Positions 1 through 8,763 of a stretch of 64,000 nucleotides of DNA are shown here, one piece after another; position 1 is the stretch's first letter; the number at the start of each line of letters is the position of its first letter. Under the pieces are notes generated by a model. It saw nothing but the letters and a program-made list of their open reading frames with translations, ran no database searches and was not told where the DNA came from. The position numbers were made by a program, and so were the translations under genes. This DNA comes from Arthrobacter sp. GMC3. Lineage in GTDB: Bacteria > Actinomycetota > Actinomycetes > Actinomycetales > Micrococcaceae. The stretch lies in NCBI RefSeq assembly GCF_002929305.1, contig NZ_PJIO01000012.1:51497-115496 (forward strand). Reading direction: 5' to 3'.

Positions 1-362
1 CGATCCAGGTCACGATTGCCAGCCGTAGTTCTTGGCGTGTGCCCAGCGTTGTCGGTCGAGCACATTCTTTTGCAGTAGCGCAAAAAATGACTCCATTGCG
101 GCATTATCGGCGCACGCGCCCACCTGGCCTATCGATCCTGTCAGCCCGTTGGCCTTCAATGTCCTGACGAAGGCGTTGGAGCGAAATTGAGAGCCGCGGT
201 GCGAATGCACCACGGTTGCCAGTGGGGACCTGAGCGACACCGCGTTGCGCAGGGCGACCACGGCCAGTGACGCCTTCATGCGTGAGTCGATCGAGTAGCC
301 GACGATCCGGTTGGAGTGGACGTCCTTGATCGTGCACAGATAGAGCTTGCCCTCGTCGGCTT
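1..362 (-). pseudogene. IS3-family transposase (OrfB) fragment, frameshifted
   Basis: Part of the DDE integrase core of an IS3-type transposase, which would cut and join the ends of its insertion sequence. Reading down from 362 the frame gives recognisable family text: LYLCTIKDVHSNRIVGYSID, then VVHSHRGSQF, then ADNAAMESFFALLQKNV, which carries the last catalytic Glu. Near position 40 the frame shifts: the main frame runs into a stop at 10-12, while the neighbouring frame continues with TRQELRLAIVTWI to the window edge. Upstream, the frame is closed by a stop just above 360, so the N-terminal half is missing. It is therefore a dead remnant cut at both ends. It lies left of the proposed element boundary at 803, so it probably belongs to the flanking DNA. 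Confidence 0.85.
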
Positions 363-364
363 AG

Positions 365-420
365 ATTCAAGGGATCATCGCAACACCCCAATCCCGGAGG
401 AGTGCGATGAACCCTTGAAT
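365..420. repeat. 18-bp imperfect inverted repeat beside the IS3 remnant
   Basis: ATTCAAGGGATCATCGCA at 365-382 is matched, with one mismatch, by its reverse complement at 403-420, around a 20-base loop. It starts exactly where the IS3 reading frame is cut off. It may be the folded junction of two IS ends or the end of another element; no transposase next to it decides this. No run of T follows, so it is not an obvious terminator. Confidence 0.6.
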
Positions 421-802
421 ACAAGGTTGCGAGGCCGTCTTTGGGCTATTTTTCATGGCCTCCAACAACCGAGAGGAATCGCAGTCCGGGCTCCAGGACG
501 TGGAAGCATCACCAACGCACCCGGGGCGCCTTCCCCAATCCAAGCAGACCCAAGGGGAACCAATGGCACCGAGCCCCCGGTGCTGGATGGCAATGGTCGT
601 AGGTTCCGAACCAAACACTAGGACCAGCGTGCATCACTTTGGAAGAATTCCAACCGACATAGGCCCTAGGACATTCGAACCGAAACAGCCGGCGATTGAG
701 GGCGGGAATTTCAACCTCATGTAAATACCAACGAATACTATCGACGCAGATCAGAGCATGTTGAGTACTCAAAACCCCTCATTAGTTATCAACGTTCATT
801 AG
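421..802. other. Gene-free flank left of the element
   Basis: No reading frame here looks like a real protein; the open frames are short, overlap on both strands and lack ribosome binding sites. No tRNA fold was found. In particular the sequence just left of 803 does not resemble the 3' half of tRNA-Thr, which would be expected at a simple tRNA-insertion junction. Confidence 0.6.
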
Positions 803-816
803 CCCCGCTTTACAAG
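803..816. other. Candidate left attachment site (core repeat)
   Basis: CCCCGCTTTACAAG is identical to 52291-52304 in the anticodon loop and 3' anticodon stem of tRNA-Thr, a usual crossover place for tyrosine integrases. It has the same orientation as the right copy. The bases on both sides differ from the tRNA gene. Arm-type repeats lie 82 and 104 bases inside. An exact 14-base match by chance at such a position is unlikely but not impossible. Confidence 0.6.
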
Positions 817-897
817 TATCGGGTTGCCACCCCTTGCCACTACCCCGTATTGGCCTCTGTTCCAGAGGCTTCGTTGGGACAATGACAGCTACTAAAC

Positions 898-927
898 ACT
901 CTCCAGTTTGCGTTGATTCTGGAGAGT
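898..927. repeat. Candidate integrase arm-type sites, left
   Basis: ACTCTCCA at 898-905 and its reverse complement TGGAGAGT at 920-927 are copies of the octamer that occurs three times at 52165-52196 beside the integrase gene. The second copy and the middle right copy share 12 bases, TCTGGAGAGTTT. In an excised circle the two groups would flank the joined core at about 80-130 bases, the arrangement of arm sites in a lambda-type attP. Confidence 0.6.
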
Positions 928-1169
928 TTATGGCGAGTCGGTCATAATCGCTCTTCCAACTCTGGGCTGAAAGAGGCTGCCTCCACCGCCAAGTCTACGA
1001 GCTCGCTCAAGGTTCGCGGCCCTGTCCCAGCCTGAACGCTTAGACGAACTCACACCAGCAGCGCAACGAAGCCCTTGTATACCTAAATCAAGAACTCAAA
1101 TGCCACCTAGCACCAAGATCCGGCTTGTCGCGACGACTGATCCAACTGACTTGTCCACACATGCTATTG

Positions 1170-2288
1170 TCAGCGTCGAGCGGATCGATCTGATAGTTCG
1201 GCGATGACGGCCTTCTCGAGCGCATTGACGGCACCATCAATGGCAGCAATCCGGTTGGCCATATCAACGATTTCGCCCAGGTCCCCCTGTTCTGTGTCTA
1301 GTCGCCGCCACACCTCGGCGGGGTCGATATCGACGAGACGAGCGAGCCGCTCATCTGCCACCTGATGTTGGTCACGAACCAACCTCACTAGGTGACGCAT
1401 CAACAGAGCCTCGTCGTCAGCAATCTTCAGGTCCGCCATGATGACGAGCCAAGCGACCCATAACATTAGCTGAGGATACTGACTCCGCTCGCTCAGACTC
1501 TCCGCAACTTCGATCACCCGTGCTTCATTGCGAAATACGGCTTGTGCGTGTCGCCCCGCGATAAGCGTTGTATATCGGTTCATCAATACGCCGAGCGGAA
1601 CACCGACTAGTGGGATGCCGATCTTGATGACACTGCGTTGCAGCAGGTACTTTCCTACAAAAGGAAGCCCCTTCGCTGCGGCCAGTATCGGCCCGGAATA
1701 GAAGCGCTTGATCAACGGCCGCATCATGGCTGGACCCACCTTGATCATGCCCTCGCGCACGACTTCCCCACCTTTGATCGTGAAGGCGACCCTGATCAGC
1801 TTCCACATGTCTTCGGGGTCATAGAGATCGAGTGGGACTCGATACAGGACCGCGATGTCGTAGGCAAGACGGAGCTGGAGCTGGGTGATGAATGCGACGT
1901 CAACCATTACGGTGGCGACGGCTGCCGGGACAGTTGCCGGCGAAGCACCCCCAAGGCTCCCCATTGTGGTAATGATAGCTGCCGAATAGGCGGCGGCAGA
2001 GAGCCCTCCTTCGAGCGCGGCGTACCTCGCAGCCATCTTAATTCGCTGGTCGACGATGCCATCGGCGGGCACCCCCTCATATCGCTCCTGGAAATATTGC
2101 CAAGTGACCTTGTCCGTGTACGAGCCCAGCGCGTGAGCGCTGAGCTTCGTGAACCACCCGCCAGACTTGATGTCGTCCGGGCTCAGTCCCTTAACGAACT
2201 TCCTCAGTTCGGCTCGCTCATTCTCTACAATCTTCTGATCAGCTTCAGTCACGGCGTCATTTTGAACGTCATTCGGAGTTTCAGGCAT
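1170..2288 (-). CDS. EcsC-like / TerB-like membrane-associated protein
   Basis: A 372-residue protein of unknown exact function. The middle third resembles the EcsC family: alanine/glycine-rich hydrophobic helices followed by ITQLQLRLAYDIAVLY, a pattern typical of that family. Further hydrophobic stretches (around PFVGKYLLQRSVIKIGIPLV) suggest membrane association. The C-terminal third (WVAWLVIMADLKIADDEALL) resembles the TerB alpha-helical fold of tellurite-resistance and phage-defence gene sets. The start at 2288 is chosen because AAGGGAG lies 9 bases upstream; the frame stays open further up without a better site. It is the next gene, 274 bases downstream, after the giant GHKL-DUF3883 gene on the same strand, so the two may work together. 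Domain calls are from recall, not from a profile search. Confidence 0.7.
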   Translation of the reverse strand: MPETPNDVQNDAVTEADQKIVENERAELRKFVKGLSPDDIKSGGWFTKLSAHALGSYTDKVTWQYFQERYEGVPADGIVDQRIKMAARYAALEGGLSAAAYSAAIITTMGSLGGASPATVPAAVATVMVDVAFITQLQLRLAYDIAVLYRVPLDLYDPEDMWKLIRVAFTIKGGEVVREGMIKVGPAMMRPLIKRFYSGPILAAAKGLPFVGKYLLQRSVIKIGIPLVGVPLGVLMNRYTTLIAGRHAQAVFRNEARVIEVAESLSERSQYPQLMLWVAWLVIMADLKIADDEALLMRHLVRLVRDQHQVADERLARLVDIDPAEVWRRLDTEQGDLGEIVDMANRIAAIDGAVNALEKAVIAELSDRSARR

Positions 2289-2562
2289 AGCGAATTCTCC
2301 CTTGTGGATTCTGTGTCTCGCTTGTTCGTAGGGTCTTAGAAGACCCGGATGATGTCTCAACGGGATAGCCCAGCAAACTACACGTCAATCGCACGAGGGG
2401 CAATGGCTCGCGTCGCCCCCAGGAGATGTGGCAGTTGTGTTGTCGCTCTGAATTTGGAAATGTACGTACTGGACTGCCCAACCCTGATGCGCGAGTTAAT
2501 CTTCCCATTTGACCTCAAAAAAATAGCGCTACATCGAAAGCAGTCCACGATCCGAGCACCGC

Positions 2563-5500
2563 TTACCTGTCCAGTTTGAACCGCAAACGTACACTATTGC
2601 CCACAAGCCGAAATTTGGAACGACTGTCTGGGCTGAATGGGTTGGGAAGCCTATAAATCCGGGGACTGTCGGAAAGGGCCTCCTCGACTATCAAAAGCCG
2701 CCAGAGGTCGCCACGAGCATGTTCTTGAGCGCAGCGAACTTCAGTTTCGCCAAGTTCGATCATGCCTGCCTCACCCTGTGTTGCCTTAACTTCATACATG
2801 ACAGGTTTGTCCTTGCGGGGGACTATGAAGTCGTATCCCAGGCCATCATCGCCACGACTACCTCCAAGTACAAAATTCCTGTTTGATGACACCCAGCACA
2901 AATCATCCACGGGCCCCCGATCATGGTTCTTTAACCAGTGAAAGGCGATCATTTCACCGGCAAGGCCGACCGCATTGCGTTGAATGTCGGACATTCTGCC
3001 CGCCGTTCCCCCACCGAAACTTGTTCCGGATCGTGCGCCCTTACCTTCCTTTGTCTCCGTTGTATCTTCAAGTGCGGATCGGGTGAACGATGTCTGGAGG
3101 CTCTTCGGGTTACCAACCAAAAGCTTGTCCACTCCAGCAACCAACTCGCTCATAGTTTCGTCAAGTTCGATGGTCCGGCCCCCCAAGCTGATTTGTCGTT
3201 GTCGACGAAATCCTTCTTGTCGTTCTGCAGCTGCGGCAGATTCTTGGCCAGTCAGATCTTCAGCCTTCAACCCTAGTTGTTGGAGTTCGAGGCTAAGCGG
3301 CATGCCTTGCGGCCAGAGGTTAAGTTTGTGGAGCCAATGCGTCAGCTTCGCGTCGTTTAGTTCCTCGAAGTCGAGGGCCCCCACTAGATCCAGATGCTCG
3401 CGTACATTCGTATCGACACCGCCTTCGACCCAGACAAGATCAGGCACTGCATGGTTCAGGTCGCACCATGCCTTGATAGTTTTGCTGGTGGCACACAGTT
3501 TTTCTTGCAACGGCTTGCCGTTCATCTCGCGAATCTGTTCCCAATCAGGCAGACTCACGGAGCAAATCGCATCCCCAAGAGTTTCTGACATGAGTGCATT
3601 TATGCGCTGATCTGCGAGATCCTCCGTTAGCTCGTCTATCGTCAGTCCCCAGTCTGGGCTGGGAGTTAAGAAAACCAGGTCACGGATTGAATGCCAATCA
3701 TCCTGGACCAGAAAATTCTGGAACGATTCCAGACGCGCGTGTCGCGCCATGTTGACTAGTTCCTGACGCCTCGTGCGCGTCCGGTGGCTGAACTCAAGCT
3801 CGAACCTCACAGAATGGTCCGTAACAGGGCTCCCGGGGAAGTGCTCAATTAGGTTTTGGTTGAATTCCCGCAGCCCAATTCCCAGCTTCTGTCGTAGTTC
3901 GTTAGACGTCGCCGATTCACGGGCGAACCGCAGCAGCCTTTCGGTTGCGGCATCGTCTCCAGAATAGGCTGTGACTACGGCGCTATGAACGCCGTCCATG
4001 GTAAATAAGGTGGGGTTATCCGTACGAATTGTCGAAGCGGTCTTTTCATCCCAAAGAAATGCCGCAACTTGACTCAACCGGAGCACAATTCCTGTTACTG
4101 AACCGATGACAAGGGCTTCAGTTTCAAGAACGCTTTGAAGCGGGACGCCAAGGGCATCAGAAACGTCATCGAGCGATGGGCTCTCCGACGTCAATATCGA
4201 CTCACGCACTAGTTTTCTGATATTTAGCGATAGCTCCGCACTATACTTCGACTGGCCAAGCAGCTCGAGTGCGCCCTCTGCCAGTATCTCAAGCTCGGCC
4301 CAAGTTGGCGGTAGACCTCGGCTCTCGGTCAGCAGAGTTGGGGTCGCACCAGACACGGGGAGAACTCCACGCAGACGAGACGGGAGAGACTGCCTGCCTG
4401 TTGGTGTAGAAAATGAAATCGAACGGCAGAACGACAGTCGAATACGGGATAGCTCGTCAAGAGTTTTGGGTATCTGCTTGCCAGCTCGTAGCGATGGATT
4501 TTTTGGATATCGCATTGTGCAAGCTAGGAGAAGAGGCAGCCAAGGTATTTCGTCGACGAGCCGTGTTTGATCGCCCGATTGATCCCACGGAGACCCATCG
4601 GCCAAGACGTCTAGCTTTAGTCCGCTGGCCACCTGAACCTCTCCTGACCAGACTCCCTCAAGTACGCTCGCAATCTCGTTCAAGACAAGGATTTCGTCGG
4701 TTTCCACGTCAATTACTGGCCAAGCAAGCTCCCGGATTAGGCGAGTTGTTGTCGCCTTATCGTTGAGGCCAGCAACGAACAACGGTCCCGGGTCGCTCGC
4801 ATTGATCGGCAATAAGATCAGTTGTCCTGACTGATCTGCTGCTATTCCGTGGGTGAAGTCCGGCTTAAATTCGAATTTCGGGTTACCGATTTGAGCCCAG
4901 GATGAAGCCAGTGTTGATCTGAAATGCTGGATAGATGTATCAGGCACCTCACCGCTATCGAGCAACTGGGACAAATGATCGATCAAAAGACAGGAATCGG
5001 ATGAATCGCCCCAGACTCTCAATCCCATTCTTACCCGTTCCGTAGCAAACCTGGGCATTTCTCGCAGTATGGCTCGAATGGAAGTATCCATGACAGGGGA
5101 ATATGTGACAGCCATGTGGTCTTCTGGGTAAATGAACCAAACTTCAGACGCTGATAGGAACTCCCTTTCAGCGGAGTCAGGCCCAGTTACTGGAATCCAT
5201 GCGCCATGCGCCAGGAAAGCGCTCAAGGGAGTTGGAATCATGAACCAAATATTGGAATTATTGTATCTACGCCATGTCGATTGGTGATGGACTGCCCGCA
5301 GTTTCGGTAAAGTCCTTGCCAATAACTGTGCGTATGCAAATCTAGCCCTCCCCGGCGCGGAGGATATTTCTGCCTGCCCCATGAACCAATAGGTGTCATC
5401 ACTCGTTCGAAAAGGCGTCTTTGGGGAAACTTGACTGCCAACGTCTCCAATTGACTCCGCCCATTGCGCCACAACTTCCGGTGGAATCTGGACATCCTTT

Positions 5501-7881
5501 GAAGGTCGTGCAATCCATTGGCGAGTTAATCGGTCGCCATCAATTGAGCGCCTATCCGGACGGCCCATAATCGGAAGGGCTACATCCACTCCGATCGCGC
5601 GGAGGAACTCCCGCCACCGATCGAGCCTTTTTCCAGTGAAATCAATCCTTTCTGGTTTCGCCAGTAATACGTCTTCCAGCTGGGAGAGCTCCGGGAAACT
5701 CTCAGCAGGAAGGGCCGCCAACGTTGAGAAATGGTCGGCACCATCCACTCCCCAGCCGGCCGAGAATACAGCCCGATCGGCCTTAGTCCAGACCCCACTC
5801 GCCGTAGGAACTTCCAACCGTACTGACATCAATTCTTTCGAGTGTTTTGTTGGGTTACTGGAAAATAGGCGGAAGGCAAACTCAAGCGCATCCTGCTTTT
5901 CGCGAGCCGTCGTCGGCCCAGACATCACATGGCCGAGATGCTGCAGCAATCCAGCAGTCCTAAATTGTTTGGCCAGTCCATGATCTTGAAGGAACGCTCG
6001 CCCAGGCGTTCTTTGACTCCCGCTGTACCAGTCCAGGTCTGCATGCAAGAAGATAAGTCTCCGGTTAAGTGACTTCGGAGGCGAAAAGTCAACGTCACCT
6101 TCGACAGCATCGTCGTCGTCTGTCCCCAAAGTCTTCGGGGAAAAGAAGACTGCACGATCTATCCGATGTCTTCCCCCGTCATTTCCGATATCCGTCTTTT
6201 GAGCACAGGGGACCAACTTCCCATTGCCGGCCAGAAGGATCTTCCGTCCGGCAAGAGGGGCACCGGAGGAGAAGTACCGGGGCAAGTCATCGTAAAACGA
6301 ACTCCATATCGAAGTCGATGCTTTGGCAATAGCTAGATTCGATGCCAATCCCTCTACCCAGCGACCGAGCATATCCTGCTGTGGCATCAAATCCACCCCA
6401 AGTTTGGCAAGCCTGTCCATTCTCGACGGGCTCACTTGCTTGGGATCAATAAAATCAGCTCCATTGACTTTGCAAATTTCATCAAGAGTAATAACGCTCC
6501 CAGAAGCATCAGGCCATCGATGAACCGATCCCAGCGGCGCCCATCCGGAAGCGTGGCGTGGGACCCGAATGACTTCCGTCAGAATCTGACCATACAGCCT
6601 ATTACAGGCGCTATCTATGAAGCGCCGGCTGCTTGGAGTCCACGCAGTGAGATCAACGACGGCGTTCGCGTCCAAGTTGGCAGAGACAAGTTGTTCTGCT
6701 GATTTGAGACATAATTCAGCTACCGACTCAAATAGCATTCGGTTTACTGGCTGCTCAATGTCGAGCCCGACTCTGGCAAAATCAGTAACGAACGGGGCGT
6801 TGATGTGACCGGTGAATGGCGCAGTTGCGTTGTTCCCCATCGGGAGGTACGTGAACGCGTGCGGAGTCTCGATTTCCCACCCGTCACCGACAGCCACGCT
6901 GACTTCGGCAGGCGCTTCCCATTCAAGCCATTTCTTGTCTAGGGCACCTTCCTCGACCGATTCATTGAGCGCCTGGAGAAGACGGTCCGGTGGCACGCTG
7001 TGCGTAAACACTCGAAAGTGTGTTTTGTCATTTATCGAGACGTGCTTGCCATGACGACCATCAGATTGTTCATGCCTGCTCAGTATCTCAGCATTCCCTT
7101 GACTGTTTGACTGAATAGTCATCGTACTTAGCCGGTCTAGAAAGAGCATTACGGGAGCAACAGACTCTTGCAGGCGAGCAAGCCGATCGCAAACTTCATC
7201 GGCGGCGCGAGCAGATGACACTGGTAGGCGAACGACCGTGACATACCCCTCATCGCGCAATTGTTGTGCTCGATCGGGAACGTCAAAGAGCGGTAAAGTC
7301 AACATGCTGTAAGAGAGGTTGTCTGCCACTAGGTCAGCCTGTGCTTCGTCGCCCTCGAGAAGCTCAACTAGGTCACTTCGGGTACCTAGTCGGAAGGAGA
7401 AGCCATTGAATCGAGGGTCGGAATAATCAAGTGCACTGTAAATCTCCGGAACATCGCATATCTGAAATACGCTCTTGAATCCAACGCCTTTATTGCCAAT
7501 TCCATCACCAATGGCTTTGTCGCTCTCTCCCAGCGTTGCCATTCGTTCGAAGTTTCGCCGCGTTAGTGGGCGTCCTCCATTTGCCACATAGAGCGTACCG
7601 TGTGCTCCCTCGGTTTCATCAAACGAAATTGCAACTTTTCCACCTGTCGTCCCCCGAAGGTGTGCGTCGTAGCCATTCTGGATCAGTTCATGAAGGAATC
7701 TGCCCCGGTATTCCTTGATCGTGTGCCCGACCATGGCTTTAACCGAGCGCGCAAAGCCCACTTCGTCCTGAAGTACCGCTCTTACTACGTTCTCGGCACG
7801 ATCACGGATAATTCTTGCAGGAGAGGAGTCGCCATATTCATTCGGCGATTCCGAGCCACAAAACACATCGGTTTCAGTCAT
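2563..7881 (-). CDS. Giant GHKL (HSP90/sacsin-like) ATPase with C-terminal DUF3883 nuclease-like domain
   Basis: A 1772-residue protein. The N-terminus is a GHKL ATPase of the sacsin type: N-box ELIQNGYDA (residues 65-73), a degenerate G1 box VANGG (99-103) and a glycine-rich lid GNKGVGFKS (129-137). Residues from about 250 to 1600 have no domain I recognise; they would form a long scaffold. At roughly 1640-1740 is a DUF3883-like domain with GYDFIV followed by YEVKAT, the D...ExK arrangement of PD-(D/E)XK nucleases, so a DNA-cutting or DNA-sensing end is plausible. GHKL-DUF3883 fusions occur in bacterial defence islands, and a restriction-like cargo surrounds this gene. No strong ribosome binding site is visible before the ATG. 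The region is clearly less GC-rich than the transfer genes. Role in phage defence is inferred. Confidence 0.85.
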   Translation of the reverse strand: MTETDVFCGSESPNEYGDSSPARIIRDRAENVVRAVLQDEVGFARSVKAMVGHTIKEYRGRFLHELIQNGYDAHLRGTTGGKVAISFDETEGAHGTLYVANGGRPLTRRNFERMATLGESDKAIGDGIGNKGVGFKSVFQICDVPEIYSALDYSDPRFNGFSFRLGTRSDLVELLEGDEAQADLVADNLSYSMLTLPLFDVPDRAQQLRDEGYVTVVRLPVSSARAADEVCDRLARLQESVAPVMLFLDRLSTMTIQSNSQGNAEILSRHEQSDGRHGKHVSINDKTHFRVFTHSVPPDRLLQALNESVEEGALDKKWLEWEAPAEVSVAVGDGWEIETPHAFTYLPMGNNATAPFTGHINAPFVTDFARVGLDIEQPVNRMLFESVAELCLKSAEQLVSANLDANAVVDLTAWTPSSRRFIDSACNRLYGQILTEVIRVPRHASGWAPLGSVHRWPDASGSVITLDEICKVNGADFIDPKQVSPSRMDRLAKLGVDLMPQQDMLGRWVEGLASNLAIAKASTSIWSSFYDDLPRYFSSGAPLAGRKILLAGNGKLVPCAQKTDIGNDGGRHRIDRAVFFSPKTLGTDDDDAVEGDVDFSPPKSLNRRLIFLHADLDWYSGSQRTPGRAFLQDHGLAKQFRTAGLLQHLGHVMSGPTTAREKQDALEFAFRLFSSNPTKHSKELMSVRLEVPTASGVWTKADRAVFSAGWGVDGADHFSTLAALPAESFPELSQLEDVLLAKPERIDFTGKRLDRWREFLRAIGVDVALPIMGRPDRRSIDGDRLTRQWIARPSKDVQIPPEVVAQWAESIGDVGSQVSPKTPFRTSDDTYWFMGQAEISSAPGRARFAYAQLLARTLPKLRAVHHQSTWRRYNNSNIWFMIPTPLSAFLAHGAWIPVTGPDSAEREFLSASEVWFIYPEDHMAVTYSPVMDTSIRAILREMPRFATERVRMGLRVWGDSSDSCLLIDHLSQLLDSGEVPDTSIQHFRSTLASSWAQIGNPKFEFKPDFTHGIAADQSGQLILLPINASDPGPLFVAGLNDKATTTRLIRELAWPVIDVETDEILVLNEIASVLEGVWSGEVQVASGLKLDVLADGSPWDQSGDQTRLVDEIPWLPLLLACTMRYPKNPSLRAGKQIPKTLDELSRIRLSFCRSISFSTPTGRQSLPSRLRGVLPVSGATPTLLTESRGLPPTWAELEILAEGALELLGQSKYSAELSLNIRKLVRESILTSESPSLDDVSDALGVPLQSVLETEALVIGSVTGIVLRLSQVAAFLWDEKTASTIRTDNPTLFTMDGVHSAVVTAYSGDDAATERLLRFARESATSNELRQKLGIGLREFNQNLIEHFPGSPVTDHSVRFELEFSHRTRTRRQELVNMARHARLESFQNFLVQDDWHSIRDLVFLTPSPDWGLTIDELTEDLADQRINALMSETLGDAICSVSLPDWEQIREMNGKPLQEKLCATSKTIKAWCDLNHAVPDLVWVEGGVDTNVREHLDLVGALDFEELNDAKLTHWLHKLNLWPQGMPLSLELQQLGLKAEDLTGQESAAAAERQEGFRRQRQISLGGRTIELDETMSELVAGVDKLLVGNPKSLQTSFTRSALEDTTETKEGKGARSGTSFGGGTAGRMSDIQRNAVGLAGEMIAFHWLKNHDRGPVDDLCWVSSNRNFVLGGSRGDDGLGYDFIVPRKDKPVMYEVKATQGEAGMIELGETEVRCAQEHARGDLWRLLIVEEALSDSPRIYRLPNPFSPDSRSKFRLVGNSVRLRFKLDR

Positions 7882-7930
7882 GGCACTAACTCTAGCTTTT
7901 GATTGCAGCTACCGTGTTTCGATGAACCTT

Positions 7931-7971
7931 GAGGTGTGTCAAGGATCTGGGACAGGTCGTTGACACACCTC
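7931..7971. repeat. 12-bp perfect inverted repeat in IS remnant
   Basis: GAGGTGTGTCAA (7931-7942) is repeated as its exact reverse complement at 7960-7971 around a 17-base loop. It lies at the downstream end of the degraded ISL3 transposase and upstream of the GHKL gene. It could be the transcription stop of the IS or one of its ends; no T-run follows on either strand. Confidence 0.6.
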
Positions 7972-8444
7972 ATAGGGCATCTCAGACCTGCCTTTGACCA
8001 TGTCAAGTAGCCCGTCCTGCCGTTCGACTCCGGCCTTTACCGGTTTCCAAAACGTATGCAGGGAGACACGGCGCCGGTGCTCTAGGGCCAAGACCGCGGT
8101 GCCGTGGCGGCAGAGGGCATCGGGGGCCTAGGGTACGGCGCGGGTGGGCAGTTTCCGCCTTGGCCGGTACCAGGCGTGTTTTTCGGTGAACGTGCTGATC
8201 TGGCAGTGCAGATCAGCGCAACGAAACACCCGTTTGGTCCAATACATGCGCATCGGGTGTCCGTGGGCGTGGCTTTGAGTAGGACTAGCTGGTCGCCGTG
8301 GCCTATAGCCGCCACGCAACAAGCCGGGCATCCGACCTGGTCTCGGCCTGTTTCCACGATGATGATTTGGTTTACGGATGGTTTTTCAACGGTGAGGACG
8401 TGGATGCCCTTCACGCACAGGAGGGCATCGGCCCGTGGGCACAA
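7939..8444 (-). pseudogene. Degraded ISL3-family transposase, N-terminal part
   Basis: Remnant of the transposase of an ISL3-type insertion sequence. Three reading frames must be joined to follow it: KGIHVLTVEKPSVNQIII and a CPAC zinc-binding pair from 8444 down; then WTKRVFRCADLHCQISTFTE from a second frame; then, past an in-frame stop, DALCRHGTAVLALEH and VSLHTFWKPVKAGVE, matching the start of the DNA-binding region. Only about the first 170 residues of a protein usually over 400 long are left, with no DDE core. A short tail runs to a stop at 7939. Another inverted repeat (8484-8493 with 8520-8529, one mismatch) lies just upstream. It is dead and marks past IS activity within the cargo. Confidence 0.75.
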
Positions 8445-8763
8445 CCGCAGGCCAGAACACCAAGTGGCGTTAAACCTTGGCAGGGCCTCTTTGGCGGTTT
8501 CGCTAGATCGCTAACCACTCAAAGAGACCTTGTCGACTCTCACCCAGCGCCACGCCGCCTGCTCGGCTAATTACGGTCATTATGACGACGCAGCGGATTG
8601 CCCTGGGCGTCCGTAACTTCTCTAACCACCGGTTGGGCAATCTGCACAGCACTGGCGGCTACTGTCCAGATTGGAATCTATATGCCACCCATACTTAGTT
8701 GCGAACCCGTTTATCTGCCAAACGACGCCACACAGCTCTTCACGCATGGGCAACTCAGGGAAT

